Source: Sphingobacteriales bacterium
Lineage (GTDB): Bacteria > Bacteroidota > Bacteroidia > Chitinophagales > JADJOU01
Assembly (NCBI GenBank): GCA_021297855.1
Contig: JAJTHM010000064.1
Span: forward strand, 1-37,342
DNA length: 37,342 nucleotides
Direction of reading: 5' to 3'
In this document: positions 6,883-16,200 of the stretch, one piece after another
Layout of the letters: each line of letters opens with the position of its first letter
Numbering within the stretch: the first letter of the stretch is position 1
Notes under the pieces: model-generated
The model's input: only the letters and a program-made list of their open reading frames with translations
Database searches by the model: none
Told to the model about the DNA's origin: nothing
Translations under genes and position numbers: made by a program

Positions 6883-6941
6883 TATAAGGGAAATTTTTAT
6901 TATGCTAGTACGCTTCCTTACCACAAAACTATGTGCAGATT

Positions 6942-6971
6942 CCTGCATTCTGACGCTTAGGTCAGCACAGG
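6942..6971. repeat. Palindrome with CCTG…CTGAC…GTCAG…CAGG arms
   Basis: CCTG (6942-6945) pairs with CAGG (6968-6971), and CTGAC (6950-6954) with GTCAG (6961-6965), around the loop GCTTAG. The end motifs match those of the palindrome inside the tRNA remnant, suggesting one REP-like family. Confidence 0.6.
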
Positions 6972-7030
6972 TTCGTTGGAATGACGAGGTCTCTGACCAT
7001 TAGCGTCCGCCTCTGGTGGATGAAGCGCAG

Positions 7031-7073
7031 CCCTGTTTGTCAACAGACAAGCCTGTCTGTCGACTAGGCAGGG
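7031..7073. repeat. Compound palindrome with CCCTG…CAGGG ends
   Basis: Outer CCCTG (7031-7035) and CAGGG (7069-7073) enclose two alternative hairpins. One is ACAGACA (7043-7049) with TGTCTGT (7054-7060). The other is CCTGTCT…GGCAGG over 7052-7072. End motifs are shared with the palindromes at 6809 and 6942. Confidence 0.6.
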
Positions 7074-7215
7074 GAATTCAGGAATCTATTTTATTAGTGG
7101 TAAATATGCGCATTAGCAGAATTTTTATTAAGAGAATTTAATAACTCCTGACCTATATACCCCAATAATCAAAAGTTTGAGAAAGATCAGAAATTCTTTA
7201 AATAGGATCCTCCAA

Positions 7216-7818
7216 CTATTGAATCATTTTTTTCAATTTATCTATACTGATTCTTGCTTCACGAATTGCAAATGCATTGACAAGCCATTTTGGAATTTTA
7301 CCTTTCGGATCAGCCGACGCATAATACTCCATATGGATATCGCCAGAGCGTGTTTTTTTAAACTGCCAAGAAGTATTAGCTTGCGTAATTCGTATAACTT
7401 TTGATTTAAATGAAGCTATTTTACTATCAGCTGCGCTGCTTACAAGTGAGTAAGTGGTATCGGTAGAATGTATAGTGACTTTGGAAATAATATCTCTATC
7501 AGAAATAGTTAGGGGCATTTTGAAGTAAAAATATTGATAGCTAGAGTGTGCATCCAATTGTTTCAATAGTCTTGCTTCTGTGCAGCTATTAAATAACTTT
7601 TTATTCGTTTCTATATTATTCAGTGCTAGCACCAATTTTTTAAAATTGCCTTTAAATTTATGAACAATTTTGATCTCCTTAATGTCAGAAATATCGGACT
7701 CTCTAACTAAGACTTGATAATCAAGTTCATTTATTTTCGTCTCCCATTCATTGGATTTTTTGTTTTCTGGGGAGTAAAAAACTAAAGACACTAGGAGTAT
7801 AGAAAAGGTTTTTAGCAA
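7216..7818 (-). CDS. START-domain (SRPBCC) protein with N-terminal signal sequence; start disturbed
   Basis: A 200-aa protein with a hydrophobic N-terminus (LKTFSILLVSLVFYS) followed by a START-like lipid-binding fold. Segments of the form ISDIKEIKIVHKFKG, a MPLTISDRDIISKVTIH strand near the middle, a SWQFKKTRSGDIHMEYYASADPKGKIPKWLVN strand-turn-helix and a C-terminal amphipathic helix are characteristic. It probably binds a hydrophobic ligand in the periplasm or at a membrane. The first canonical start in frame is TTG at 7818. A good ATG at 7861, 28 bases below a promoter-like -33/-7 pair, is one base out of frame; losing one A would give MNIIKKPSNLNSILLLKTFS, a better signal peptide. The gene may carry a frameshift or a sequencing error. 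Confidence 0.75.
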   Translation of the reverse strand: MLKTFSILLVSLVFYSPENKKSNEWETKINELDYQVLVRESDISDIKEIKIVHKFKGNFKKLVLALNNIETNKKLFNSCTEARLLKQLDAHSSYQYFYFKMPLTISDRDIISKVTIHSTDTTYSLVSSAADSKIASFKSKVIRITQANTSWQFKKTRSGDIHMEYYASADPKGKIPKWLVNAFAIREARISIDKLKKMIQ

Positions 7819-7896
7819 TAGAATAGAATTTAAATTACTCGGTTTCTTTAATAATATTCATGTACGGCATTTAGATAGGATTCCTTATAGATGATG

Positions 7897-7929
7897 CAAA
7901 TATGTGTTTACTAAATCTCTATATTCAAA
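7897..7929 (-). promoter_or_regulatory. Candidate promoter for the START-domain gene
   Basis: On the minus strand, TTTG (7929-7926), a 21-base spacer, then CATATTTG (7904-7897). This is one mismatch from TAnnTTTG. Its predicted transcript would begin shortly before the out-of-frame ATG at 7861. Confidence 0.4.
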
Positions 7930-7933
7930 CAGC

Positions 7934-8170
7934 CTATGAGGATATCTCATTTTGGTTTTTATTTTGATTATGCTTGTGAAGCATATATAGGCTGAATATT
8001 AAAACCAGAGGAATTATCATAAGAAATATAATGGCATAGTTTATCCAGTTAGCAGCTGTAGAGCCTCGTTCTAGAGATTGTTCTGCGCCAGCTTTGCACA
8101 TAGCGCACTGGCTATACATAGCTAATTGACAGGTTAGAAATAAAGATAAAAATAATAGTTTTTTATACAT
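7934..8170 (-). CDS. Small membrane protein with signal peptide and CxxC motif
   Basis: A 78-aa protein. A signal peptide (MYKKLLFLSLFLTCQLAMYS) precedes QCAMCKAGAEQSLERGS, then comes one transmembrane helix (about residues 44-63, NYAIIFLMIIPLVLIFSLYML) and a short, Asn/Lys-rich tail. The Cys-x-x-Cys right after the cleavage site and the single helix match a family of small, uncharacterised membrane proteins found across Bacteroidota. The two cysteines could be a redox or metal-binding pair, but no function is known. It sits between the START-domain gene and an aminotransferase, all on the minus strand. Confidence 0.75.
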   Translation of the reverse strand: MYKKLLFLSLFLTCQLAMYSQCAMCKAGAEQSLERGSTAANWINYAIIFLMIIPLVLIFSLYMLHKHNQNKNQNEISS

Positions 8171-8210
8171 AGAATCAAATGGTAGAATATATCACAAATA
8201 AGAAAGTCTC

Positions 8211-9422
8211 TTAATTGTTAGTTGTCAATTGTTCACTAGCATACTGTTCCAATCCCTTCTCTAGGCACTCAGCAGCCTCTTTGATTTCAGCCGATTCTAA
8301 CACATAGGCTATTCTGACTTCCGATTTTCCTAAATCCTTTGTAGCATAGAATCCCCCTGCTGGCGCCATCATGACGGTAGAGCCATTATGCGAAAATTTC
8401 TCCAGCATCCACTGGCAGAAATGGTCCGTATCTTTGACTGGCAATTGTGCCATGGCGTAGAAAGCACCTCCTGGCATAGGGCATTTTACACCATCTATTT
8501 TGTTTAGCAATTCGACCAATAAATTTCTCCTCGAAATATACTCCTTATTCACCCCTTCAAAATAGGAAGCTGGGGTTTCCAGCGCAGCCTCTGCAGCCAC
8601 TTCACTATAGGTAGGACTGCTCAATCTAGCTTGCGCAAATTTTAAAACAGTCGCTAAAACATCTTTATTTTTGGTAATCAATGCACCTAATCGCGCGCCA
8701 CAGGCGGAGTAGCGCTTGGATATACTATCTACGACGATAGCATGCTGAGCCAGCTCAGGCATAGATAGAATGGATGTATGCTTTTTCCCATCATAAACAA
8801 ACTCTCTATACACTTCATCGGCAAACAAGAATAAATCATGCTTTAATACGATGGCCTTCAATTGTTCTAACTCTTCTATTGAATACAAATAACCAGTGGG
8901 ATTGTTAGGATTGCAGATGAGTATGGCTTTGGTTTTGGAGGTAATATTCTTTTCAAATTCATCGATACTCGGTAGAGCAAATCCATTGTGGATAGAAGAA
9001 GTAATAGGAACGACTTTGATATTTCCTGCTGTGGCGAATCCATTGTAATTGGCATAGAAAGGTTCTGGAATGATAATTTCATCCCCTGGATCCATCGTAG
9101 CCATAAAGCCGAATAGCAGTGCCTCGCTGCCTCCTGTAGTTTCTATAATTTCATCCGCTGCGATATTTGCACCTACAGATTTGTAATAATCGACCAATTT
9201 GAGTCTATACTTTTCACTTCCCTCACTATTGAGATAAGATAGGACTTTATAATCAAAGTTTTTGATGGCATCTCTCACTACCAGCGGAGTTTCTATATCA
9301 GGTTGCCCTATGTTGAGATGAATAACTTTCACTCCACGCTTTTTCGCTTCGGTAGCGAATGGAACTAATTTTCTGATTGGGCTGGGTGGCATGAGCTCAC
9401 CTTTCTTACTTATTTTTGGCAT
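8211..9422 (-). CDS. PLP-dependent class I/II aminotransferase (aspartate aminotransferase-like)
   Basis: A 403-aa fold-type I aminotransferase, of usual length. Seen: GGSEALLFGF at 97-106 for phosphate binding; NPNNPTG at 171-177 with Asn174 against the PLP ring; ADEVYREF at 201-208 with Asp202 and Tyr205; the Schiff-base lysine Lys236 in SISKRYSACGARLG; and Arg244. The C-terminal domain has PMPGGAFYAMA and VRIAYVLE strands, including the arginine expected to bind the substrate carboxylate. The subgroup resembles AspC/aromatic aminotransferases of the 1-gamma type, but amino-donor specificity cannot be assigned. The ATG gives MPKISKKGELMPPSPIRKL, where SPIRKL is the usual beginning of this family. 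Confidence 0.92.
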   Translation of the reverse strand: MPKISKKGELMPPSPIRKLVPFATEAKKRGVKVIHLNIGQPDIETPLVVRDAIKNFDYKVLSYLNSEGSEKYRLKLVDYYKSVGANIAADEIIETTGGSEALLFGFMATMDPGDEIIIPEPFYANYNGFATAGNIKVVPITSSIHNGFALPSIDEFEKNITSKTKAILICNPNNPTGYLYSIEELEQLKAIVLKHDLFLFADEVYREFVYDGKKHTSILSMPELAQHAIVVDSISKRYSACGARLGALITKNKDVLATVLKFAQARLSSPTYSEVAAEAALETPASYFEGVNKEYISRRNLLVELLNKIDGVKCPMPGGAFYAMAQLPVKDTDHFCQWMLEKFSHNGSTVMMAPAGGFYATKDLGKSEVRIAYVLESAEIKEAAECLEKGLEQYASEQLTTNN

Positions 9423-9492
9423 GTTGCATTAGTTTTATGGTTTAGTTAGCATGTTTTAGTACCTTTAAGTATTTTAATACTTGTGTTGACAT

Positions 9493-10011
9493 TTACCGAT
9501 TTAAAAAATACTCTTCAAATTCTCTTAGCTCATTTAATTCTAATTCCACAAATTTATTAAAAAGTTGGTCTCCTACCTGAGTTTTTATAGCTGAAATGCC
9601 CACATCTATTAGTCTTATCCCTTTTTCCGTTAAAAAAACATTGTCAAAGGCAAATCCAGAAATATGGGAAGGTCTTTTTAAATCGCGATGAGCGAATCCC
9701 GCCTTATGAAGAGCTCTCAGTTCAGATTCAAATAAATCAAAATACAATTCTCGTTTTTCAAATTCAAGCGAACGATAATCCATCGGATAAAGCCTTTCCA
9801 TGACTAAGAGCTCGGTATCGTCTGACATTAATTCTAGTCGAATAAACTTGCAGACGAGATTATTGACAGAATTTGCAAATTTCATTTTTTCTGCTTCTGA
9901 ACCTATATCCGATCTTGTGTGACCTAGAAACATTTTCCCTGCCTCCGTTTCAGAAAGAGCAATCACGGTATTGTTGTTGCCAGCTGATAGTGTTTTTGGA
10001 TAGCGTTTCAT
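9493..10011 (-). CDS. Minimal protein-kinase-like protein
   Basis: A 172-aa protein retaining the core of the eukaryotic-type kinase fold in reduced form. A loop AGNNNTVIAL stands in the glycine-loop position. Lys26 (AGKMFLG) and a helix with Glu39/Glu41 would be the beta3-Lys and alphaC-Glu. A hinge LLVMERLYPMDYRS follows. HRD at 108-110 is followed by LK112, and Asn124 (AFDNVFLT) and Asp136-Val-Gly (LIDVGIS) replace HRDLKxxN and DFG. Between Lys112 and Asn124 there are about eight extra residues (RPSHISGF), and the large C-lobe is largely absent. The activity and target are unknown; it may phosphorylate a small molecule. It lies between gcvP and the aminotransferase, 41 bases from gcvP, and may share its transcript. 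Confidence 0.7.
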   Translation of the reverse strand: MKRYPKTLSAGNNNTVIALSETEAGKMFLGHTRSDIGSEAEKMKFANSVNNLVCKFIRLELMSDDTELLVMERLYPMDYRSLEFEKRELYFDLFESELRALHKAGFAHRDLKRPSHISGFAFDNVFLTEKGIRLIDVGISAIKTQVGDQLFNKFVELELNELREFEEYFLNR

Positions 10012-10052
10012 TTTAAAAATCTAAATAGACCTAACTATTTTATTAGAGTCAG

Positions 10053-12887
10053 TTACATATAATTCTCCATTGGAAGACAGCTACACACTAAATTTCTATC
10101 ACCGTAACTATTGTCCACTCTGCTGACGCTTATCCAGAATTTACTATTCTTTATACTTTCCAGAGGATAGAGCGCTTTTTCACGACTGTAGGGGAAATTC
10201 CATTCCCCGCACAAGGCTTCCTCAGCGGTATGGGGAGCATTTTTCAACGGGTTATTGTCTTTTGGATAGGTTCCTTTTTCTATTTCAGCGATTTCTCCTC
10301 TGATAGCTATTAAAGCATCTATTAATCTATCTATTTCTTTTTTATCTTCACTCTCTGTTGGTTCTATCATCAGGGTGCCTGCTACAGGGAAGGAGACCGT
10401 TGGCGCGTGCAATCCATAATCCATCAATCGCTTAGCTACATCTTCTACTTCTACACCTAGGGTATGCTTAAATGGCCTGAAATCTATAATTAATTCATGG
10501 GCTACACGTCCGTTTTCCCCAGTATATAGTATCTCATAATGCTTTTCCAATTTAGTTTTAATGTAGTTGGCATTTAGTATGGCATATTCCGTAGCTTGTC
10601 TCAGTCCCTCAGAACCCAGCATTTTGATATAGGCATAGGATATCAAGCAAATACTTGCAGAACCATATGGTGCACCTGAAATAGTCTGTGTCGCTTTGTC
10701 ACCACCAGTTTTCACGATAGGGTGGGTAGGAAGATAAGGAGCCAAATGACTTGCCACACAAATAGGACCTACGCCTGGACCACCACCGCCATGCGGGATA
10801 GCAAAGGTTTTATGTAAATTTAAATGACATACATCCGCTCCAATAAATCCTGGACTGGTGATACCTACTTGCGCATTCATATTGGCGCCATCCATATAAA
10901 CTTGACCACCATTATCATGAATGATTTTACAGACTTCCATAATACTTTCTTCGAAAATACCATGGGTAGATGGGTAAGTAACCATCAAAGCGCACAAATT
11001 ATCTTTGTGTTCTTCCGCCTTGGCTTTCAAGTCGTCGAGGTTGATATTTCCATTTTCATCCGAAGGAGACACGATTACTTGAAGCCCTGCGAGTACTGCA
11101 CTAGCTGGGTTTGTACCATGTGCCGAACTCGGTATGATACAAATATTTCTATGACCTTGTCCTATCGATTTTTGATAATCACGAATAACCATCAATCCTG
11201 CATACTCGCCCTGAGCACCAGAATTTGGCTGTAGGGAAGTAGCTGCAAAGCCCGTGATATGGGCTAGATCTTTTTCTAAGGTATGGAGCATTTCATAATA
11301 ACCCTCGGCTTGCTCTCGCGGAGCAAATGGGTGTATAGAGCTGAAGTATTCCCAACTCAACGGCATGAGTTCTGTAGCCGCATTGAGCTTCATAGTGCAA
11401 CTACCCAATGGAATCATAGATTTTGTAAGCGATAAATCTTTATCCTCAAGTCCCTTAATGTAGCGCATCATTTTCGTTTCGCTATGATGCGTATTGAATA
11501 TGGGGTGGGTTAGAATAGCGGACTCTCTGGCGAAAAGGCTATCAATTTTTACTTCGGTGTATCCTTTTGTAGATTTTTTACCAGTAAATTCTTCAAATAC
11601 ATGGATGATTTGCTGTAAATTTTGAATAGAAGTATTTTCATTAATGGAAATACGAACGGTATCTCCTTCAAAATAAAAATTCATTTCATTTTTTTCTGCA
11701 AGAGATCTTAGCTTTTTACTATCATTTACCTTGATTGAAAGCGTGTCGAAAATAGCAGATGCATTCAAGCTTTCCAATCCCAAATCGGTTAAGGAGTGCT
11801 TTAACCAACTAGCCAGTGAATGTATTTTAGTAGCTATTTCACGTAAATTATTTGGACCGTGATAGATGGCATACATAGCGGCCATGTTGGCTAACAAGGC
11901 TTGAGCTGTACAAATATTGGACGTCGCTTTTTCTCTTCGAATATGTTGTTCTCTAGTTTGAAGAGCCATTCGCATGGCATTCTTGCCTCTTCTGTCTTTG
12001 GAAACACCTATGATTCTTCCTGGAATACTGCGTTTAAATTCGTCGGTGGTAGCAAAAAATGCTGCATATGGACCTCCAAAACCAATTGGTACACCAAAAC
12101 GCTGTGAACTACCAATAGCACAGTCTGCACCCATTTCGCCCGGAGATTTCACCAAGGTCAATGACATGATATCAGCTGCGACGGCCGTGTATATACCTTT
12201 CGTTTTTAATTCGCTAATCTTATGGGTATAATCTACTAAGTCACCATTGAGTCTTGGATTCTGAACTAAAACTCCAAAATGATTTTCATTGAATGCATGC
12301 TTAAATACATCTCCTTCTTCGATTTCTATTCCTAATAATTCTGCTTTCGATTTTATGACAGCCTTGGTCTGCGGAAACACGGAATCATCGATAAAAAATA
12401 TATTAGAATCATTGCCAGATTTATTCTTACCTGCATGAAACATCGTCATGACTTCCCCGCCTGCAGTAGATTCATCTAGAAGAGAAGCATTCGCTATGGG
12501 CAGTCCTGTCAAATCAATAATCATAGTTTGATAGTTCAGAAGAGACTCCAAACGACCTTGTGAAATTTCAGCTTGATAGGGTGTATATTGAGTATACCAC
12601 CCTGGATTCTCAAAGATATTTCTCAAAATGACAGAAGGGGTCACCGTATCATTATACCCCATGCCTATATAGGATTTGAATGGCTTATTTTTCTTGCCAA
12701 TTTCTTTGATATGTCCCAAGTATTCTTGTTCCGTCATGGCCTCTCCTATCTGCAGAAGTTTTGGATTGATGAGTTTGGCTGGAACGGTCTCTGAAATCAG
12801 TTCATTGAGGCTAGTTACTTTTATTTCTTCAAGAAGTTCATTCAATTCTTTCGGAGAAATACCTATGTGACGTTGTGCAAATTTCAT
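10053..12887 (-). CDS. gcvP: Glycine dehydrogenase (aminomethyl-transferring), P-protein of the glycine cleavage system
   Basis: A 944-aa, single-chain P-protein, the PLP enzyme that decarboxylates glycine and passes the aminomethyl group to the lipoyl arm of GcvH. The N-terminal half begins FAQRHIGI and has YTPYQAEISQGRLESLLNYQ and GFGGPYAAFFA. The C-terminal half has SMIPLGSCTMKLN, LQPNSGAQGEYAGL, SAHGTNPASA and the PLP lysine Lys693 in LNLHKTFAIPHGGGGPG, with the glycine-rich loop after it. Length and order are usual; both halves are fused, as in most Gram-negatives. A promoter-like -33/-7 pair sits upstream. gcvT and gcvH are not in the window. The short ORFs on the opposite strand are shadows. 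Confidence 0.98.
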   Translation of the reverse strand: MKFAQRHIGISPKELNELLEEIKVTSLNELISETVPAKLINPKLLQIGEAMTEQEYLGHIKEIGKKNKPFKSYIGMGYNDTVTPSVILRNIFENPGWYTQYTPYQAEISQGRLESLLNYQTMIIDLTGLPIANASLLDESTAGGEVMTMFHAGKNKSGNDSNIFFIDDSVFPQTKAVIKSKAELLGIEIEEGDVFKHAFNENHFGVLVQNPRLNGDLVDYTHKISELKTKGIYTAVAADIMSLTLVKSPGEMGADCAIGSSQRFGVPIGFGGPYAAFFATTDEFKRSIPGRIIGVSKDRRGKNAMRMALQTREQHIRREKATSNICTAQALLANMAAMYAIYHGPNNLREIATKIHSLASWLKHSLTDLGLESLNASAIFDTLSIKVNDSKKLRSLAEKNEMNFYFEGDTVRISINENTSIQNLQQIIHVFEEFTGKKSTKGYTEVKIDSLFARESAILTHPIFNTHHSETKMMRYIKGLEDKDLSLTKSMIPLGSCTMKLNAATELMPLSWEYFSSIHPFAPREQAEGYYEMLHTLEKDLAHITGFAATSLQPNSGAQGEYAGLMVIRDYQKSIGQGHRNICIIPSSAHGTNPASAVLAGLQVIVSPSDENGNINLDDLKAKAEEHKDNLCALMVTYPSTHGIFEESIMEVCKIIHDNGGQVYMDGANMNAQVGITSPGFIGADVCHLNLHKTFAIPHGGGGPGVGPICVASHLAPYLPTHPIVKTGGDKATQTISGAPYGSASICLISYAYIKMLGSEGLRQATEYAILNANYIKTKLEKHYEILYTGENGRVAHELIIDFRPFKHTLGVEVEDVAKRLMDYGLHAPTVSFPVAGTLMIEPTESEDKKEIDRLIDALIAIRGEIAEIEKGTYPKDNNPLKNAPHTAEEALCGEWNFPYSREKALYPLESIKNSKFWISVSRVDNSYGDRNLVCSCLPMENYM

Positions 12888-12925
12888 ACGGTTGAATATA
12901 AAGATTTAATGATTTAACAATAAAG

Positions 12926-12959
12926 CAAATGTACAGGAAAATTTTTATCTAAAACCAAA
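12926..12959 (-). promoter_or_regulatory. Promoter of gcvP (-33 TTTG, -7 TACATTTG)
   Basis: On the minus strand, TTTG (12959-12956), a 22-base spacer, then TACATTTG (12933-12926), an exact TAnnTTTG match. The predicted start point near 12919 gives a leader of about 30 nt. No glycine-riboswitch-like structure is apparent in so short a leader. Confidence 0.55.
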
Positions 12960-13107
12960 GGGTCAATCAAAGGTTTGTTAATTTATTTGAAGCCATTTAA
13001 TTATATAAATTAGCCCTACAAAGCATGTAAATATCAGAATTAGACCAAATTAACATGATTTAGACATCAACTCTTTAATTTTTTTTAAGAGAAAACGTTT
13101 TTTTTTG

Positions 13108-13115
13108 TATCTTTA
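13108..13115 (+). promoter_or_regulatory. Near-consensus -7 box (TATCTTTA) upstream of the T9SS type B operon
   Basis: One mismatch from TAnnTTTG. It lies 33 bases before a short ORF at 13141 and about 115 bases before the large gene at 13230. This is the best candidate in the 342-base divergent gap between gcvP and the operon. Confidence 0.35.
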
Positions 13116-13140
13116 CGCATCAAATATGTCATGTAATTTT

Positions 13141-13233
13141 ATGAAATTGCAACAAAATTCTATACTAAAACTAGCGAGCCCTTCTCGCAACACTAAAACG
13201 CATTCCGTTAACCTTAAAAACTATGACCGATGA
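13141..13233 (+). CDS. Possible 30-codon leader ORF overlapping the start of the T9SS cargo gene
   Basis: ATG at 13141 opens a frame starting MKLQQNSILKLASPSRNTKT and ending …KNYDR with TGA at 13231-13233. Its stop overlaps the ATG of the 1943-aa gene as ATGA (13230-13233), the arrangement used for translational coupling. The peptide is basic and has no known motif. There is no other evidence that it is translated; a 30-codon frame can arise by chance. If real, it might couple ribosome loading to the large gene. Confidence 0.3.
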   Translation: MKLQQNSILKLASPSRNTKTHSVNLKNYDR

Positions 13234-16200
13234 AAAAAATCAATTTTAAACTTCTTATCTGGCTCTTCTGCCTTGGCTCGCTTTCTGAAGCTGCTGCTAT
13301 GGGTGGCGGTGGTAATGGATGGGTTCCAGGACCACGTAAAACTTCTTTATTTTTGGCAGGAGCTGAGTTGAAAATTCGCCCGCTCAATGTAGCGCCCAAA
13401 TTGAATCCATCCATCCGCGATACGGTGGAGATACTTCTGATTTACTATCGAGACTGTGAAGCGAATCCAGGGACTAGCTATACCTTCCCAACCGTGACAG
13501 ATACCATGGTAGGCATGTTGTATAGCAAATCGAAGTGCGAATATCTGAAGTTTGCTTGCTGGTTTAGGGCTGATTTGTCCGATAAATACTCTACGCCAAT
13601 TTGTCCATATAACAATTTTGATACGAAGTGTGAAAGTCCCAGTTCTGCTCGAATTGGTTACCGTACCGAGGTATTTACCGATACAGTCGTCTTACCAGTC
13701 AATGCAGATGACTGGGTAATAGGAATGATGTATAGTAATGATGCCAATGTTAACTTAATGGACTGGTATACGAGGAAGTATGGTGGCCCTAACTCTAGAC
13801 AATGCGCACTGGTACAGATTCAACCACCTCCTTTAGGTTTTAATGTACCCAGAGGAATGATGCCACCCAGCCCGTTTTCGGTGAGGGTAGCTGGTTTGAA
13901 TACCACGGCATTTGGCAATGATCCCACTGAATCTTATTTTTATATCGAAGCGGAATATAGTAATGCCCTGCCCTGTGGTACATTTGAAGGAACAATTCCT
14001 CCAATACCCAAGTACTGCGCGAATACAACACCTAACTCGGCTGGTACCCCTTTTATATTTATCTGTGAGGGAAGACAGAGATTATTCGATCTCGGATACT
14101 ACGATGATGATGCACATGATTTAGCCTTCGAGAAATCCACCCCGATGAAGGCGGCTTGTTTTGGAGACCCTGTTTGTGGTCAGCCCGATCGAACTATTGA
14201 ATATATAACCTTTGCAGGTGTATACAATGAGGCTAATCCGCTCGGTTCAGCATCTACTTATGACATGGATCCTACTACCGGGGTCATCGATATTACTATG
14301 AATCCACCCGGTGCTCCGAAAACGGGCGTCGGTAGATATAAGGCAGCAGTCAAAATAACCGAGACTGTTCCTGGTACATCGCCTCCTGTCTTTGCTGGCA
14401 GAGTCTATCGCGATTATACCATCACCGTGATAGCAGATGAGGAGTGTGATGCCAATAACTCGATTACCGAAGCATCCTATTTTATACCTAATTCTGCTCA
14501 TAATTTTTTAAATAGTGCAGTTGTGCCTGGTCAGTCCACACTCATTGAAGCCTGTGCGGGCACGAATATGCGGTTTTCTGTAAAGGCATTTTCCGTATCC
14601 GATCTAAACAATGCGGCACTGGTTATAACCGGTGAATTAAATCCGACTATGTTAGCTTCCGGAGCATTCATCAGTTCTACTTATAAAAACAACACTTTTC
14701 CGTTGTTTGATACCGCAGTAGGAACACTCAACTGGAATATTCCTGCGAATACGCATCCAGGCACCTATCCTGTTATTTTTCAGATACGGGACTGTGTGAA
14801 TGGATATATTCTTAGTAGGTCGGTGGTATATAGAATTCGGGTCAATAAGAAGAATCGAATCGATTGGTCTTATTTAAATTTTGTACCTAAAACGAGTCGA
14901 CCCGTCTTCTCATTGAATTCGACGTCAAAGAGAGCCTATCATTGTGGCTCCCCCTTGCCTTTGGTTGTCAACGCTGTGAATCTTGAACCTAATGTCGTAG
15001 TCAATTGGCGCCTTTTTAAAGGAAATTCAACAACTACAGGGACATTAGAAGATTCTTATACACCAGATGCTAGCTGGGGACCGATACCAAGTGATCCGAC
15101 AGCTGGTTATGTTGTGGAAATGGTTTCCAACCAATACTGTAACAATAGAGATACGCTGCAATTGATAAGCAAACCACCTATCAGTCCAGCCTTGACCTTA
15201 AATATTCCAGACAGTTGTTTTGGAACCAAAGGAAAGTTGGAGGTGACAGGTCTTTCGGGAAGCGCCATGCTCACGAGCCTTTTTGATTGGCAATCCTTAG
15301 ATGCAGAATATGACCTGACCCCTAGTTTTCTATCCAATACGGCAGATATAAAACTTGCCAAAAAAGATAATACCTATATATGCTATGTAATTTCGCAGGA
15401 TACGTGTATTTATCCTATAAGTGTTGAGGTACCTATGAATGGTATCAAACCAAGAGGCTTCTTTGTGACGGATAGACAGTATGTCTGTCCTTTAGACACA
15501 ATTGGTATATTTAAAGTTTTGCTCACTACTTCTATATGTAGTCCTAGGGTCGATTTTTCCAAAGAAAAACCAGGTACTAGTAAGAATTTTGACTATCCAG
15601 GTACTCAGTCCAATACCAACCCAACGCCAAAAATATTTACAGCTACAGCTAGTATCGACAGGGGTAGAACTGCTATTCTATACAAAGGTTCAGAATTATG
15701 TGTCAAAGGGATGAAGCCAGGAATTGTTAAAGAGATTGCATTTTATATCGATGGGGTAAACGACCCGAATATATACAACAATGTGGAAATATGGATGAAG
15801 TGTACAGATCGATTCGATTTACAAAATGGTATATTTGAAGACACACTCACCATGCGAAAAATGTTTTCGACCTCCAGTAAGCTTCTTTCCGTTGGTTGGA
15901 ATCAATTCGATATAGCCGATTTTGTATGGGATGGTTCGTCTAATTTGTATTTTGAAGTATGGACGACATGTAATAAGCCCTGTAACAATCCAGTGGCAAC
16001 CTCACCAGCTTTTATGGATAACTTGACCAACTATGTTTCAATTATCGGCAAGTATGGAATTAGCCAAGGAACTTTTGAGGCAGCGCCTACAGTCACATCC
16101 AACTCAAGACATAATATACGTTTCTTCTATTCTGAATTATTAGAAAATATTAGCTTGAACTGGAACCAGAATCCAGCTACTTTGATTTCAAGAACGGGTG

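Larger units (their letters stand above)
6473..7215. other. Gene-free, palindrome-rich intergenic region
   Basis: No credible coding sequence lies on either strand between the GIY-YIG gene and the START-domain gene (743 bases). It holds two inverted-repeat blocks (6545-6597 and 6643-6672), the copy of the tRNA-Glu 3' end and terminator (6798-6881), and three palindromes sharing CCTG/CAGG ends (6809-6835, 6942-6971, 7031-7073). Its make-up differs from the coding flanks and looks like accumulated small repeats. Confidence 0.8.

Noticed and set aside
10824-11234. 136-codon plus-strand ORF within gcvP
   Set aside because: Antisense to the PLP-lysine region of gcvP, which is strongly conserved; no recognisable motif.
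12888-13107. Possible glycine riboswitch in the gcvP leader
   Set aside because: The predicted leader is only about 30 nt and no paired glycine-aptamer-like structure was seen.
13214-13414. Minus-strand ORF over the start of the 1943-aa gene
   Set aside because: Lies fully antisense to a well-supported signal peptide and N-terminal region; no start signals or family features.
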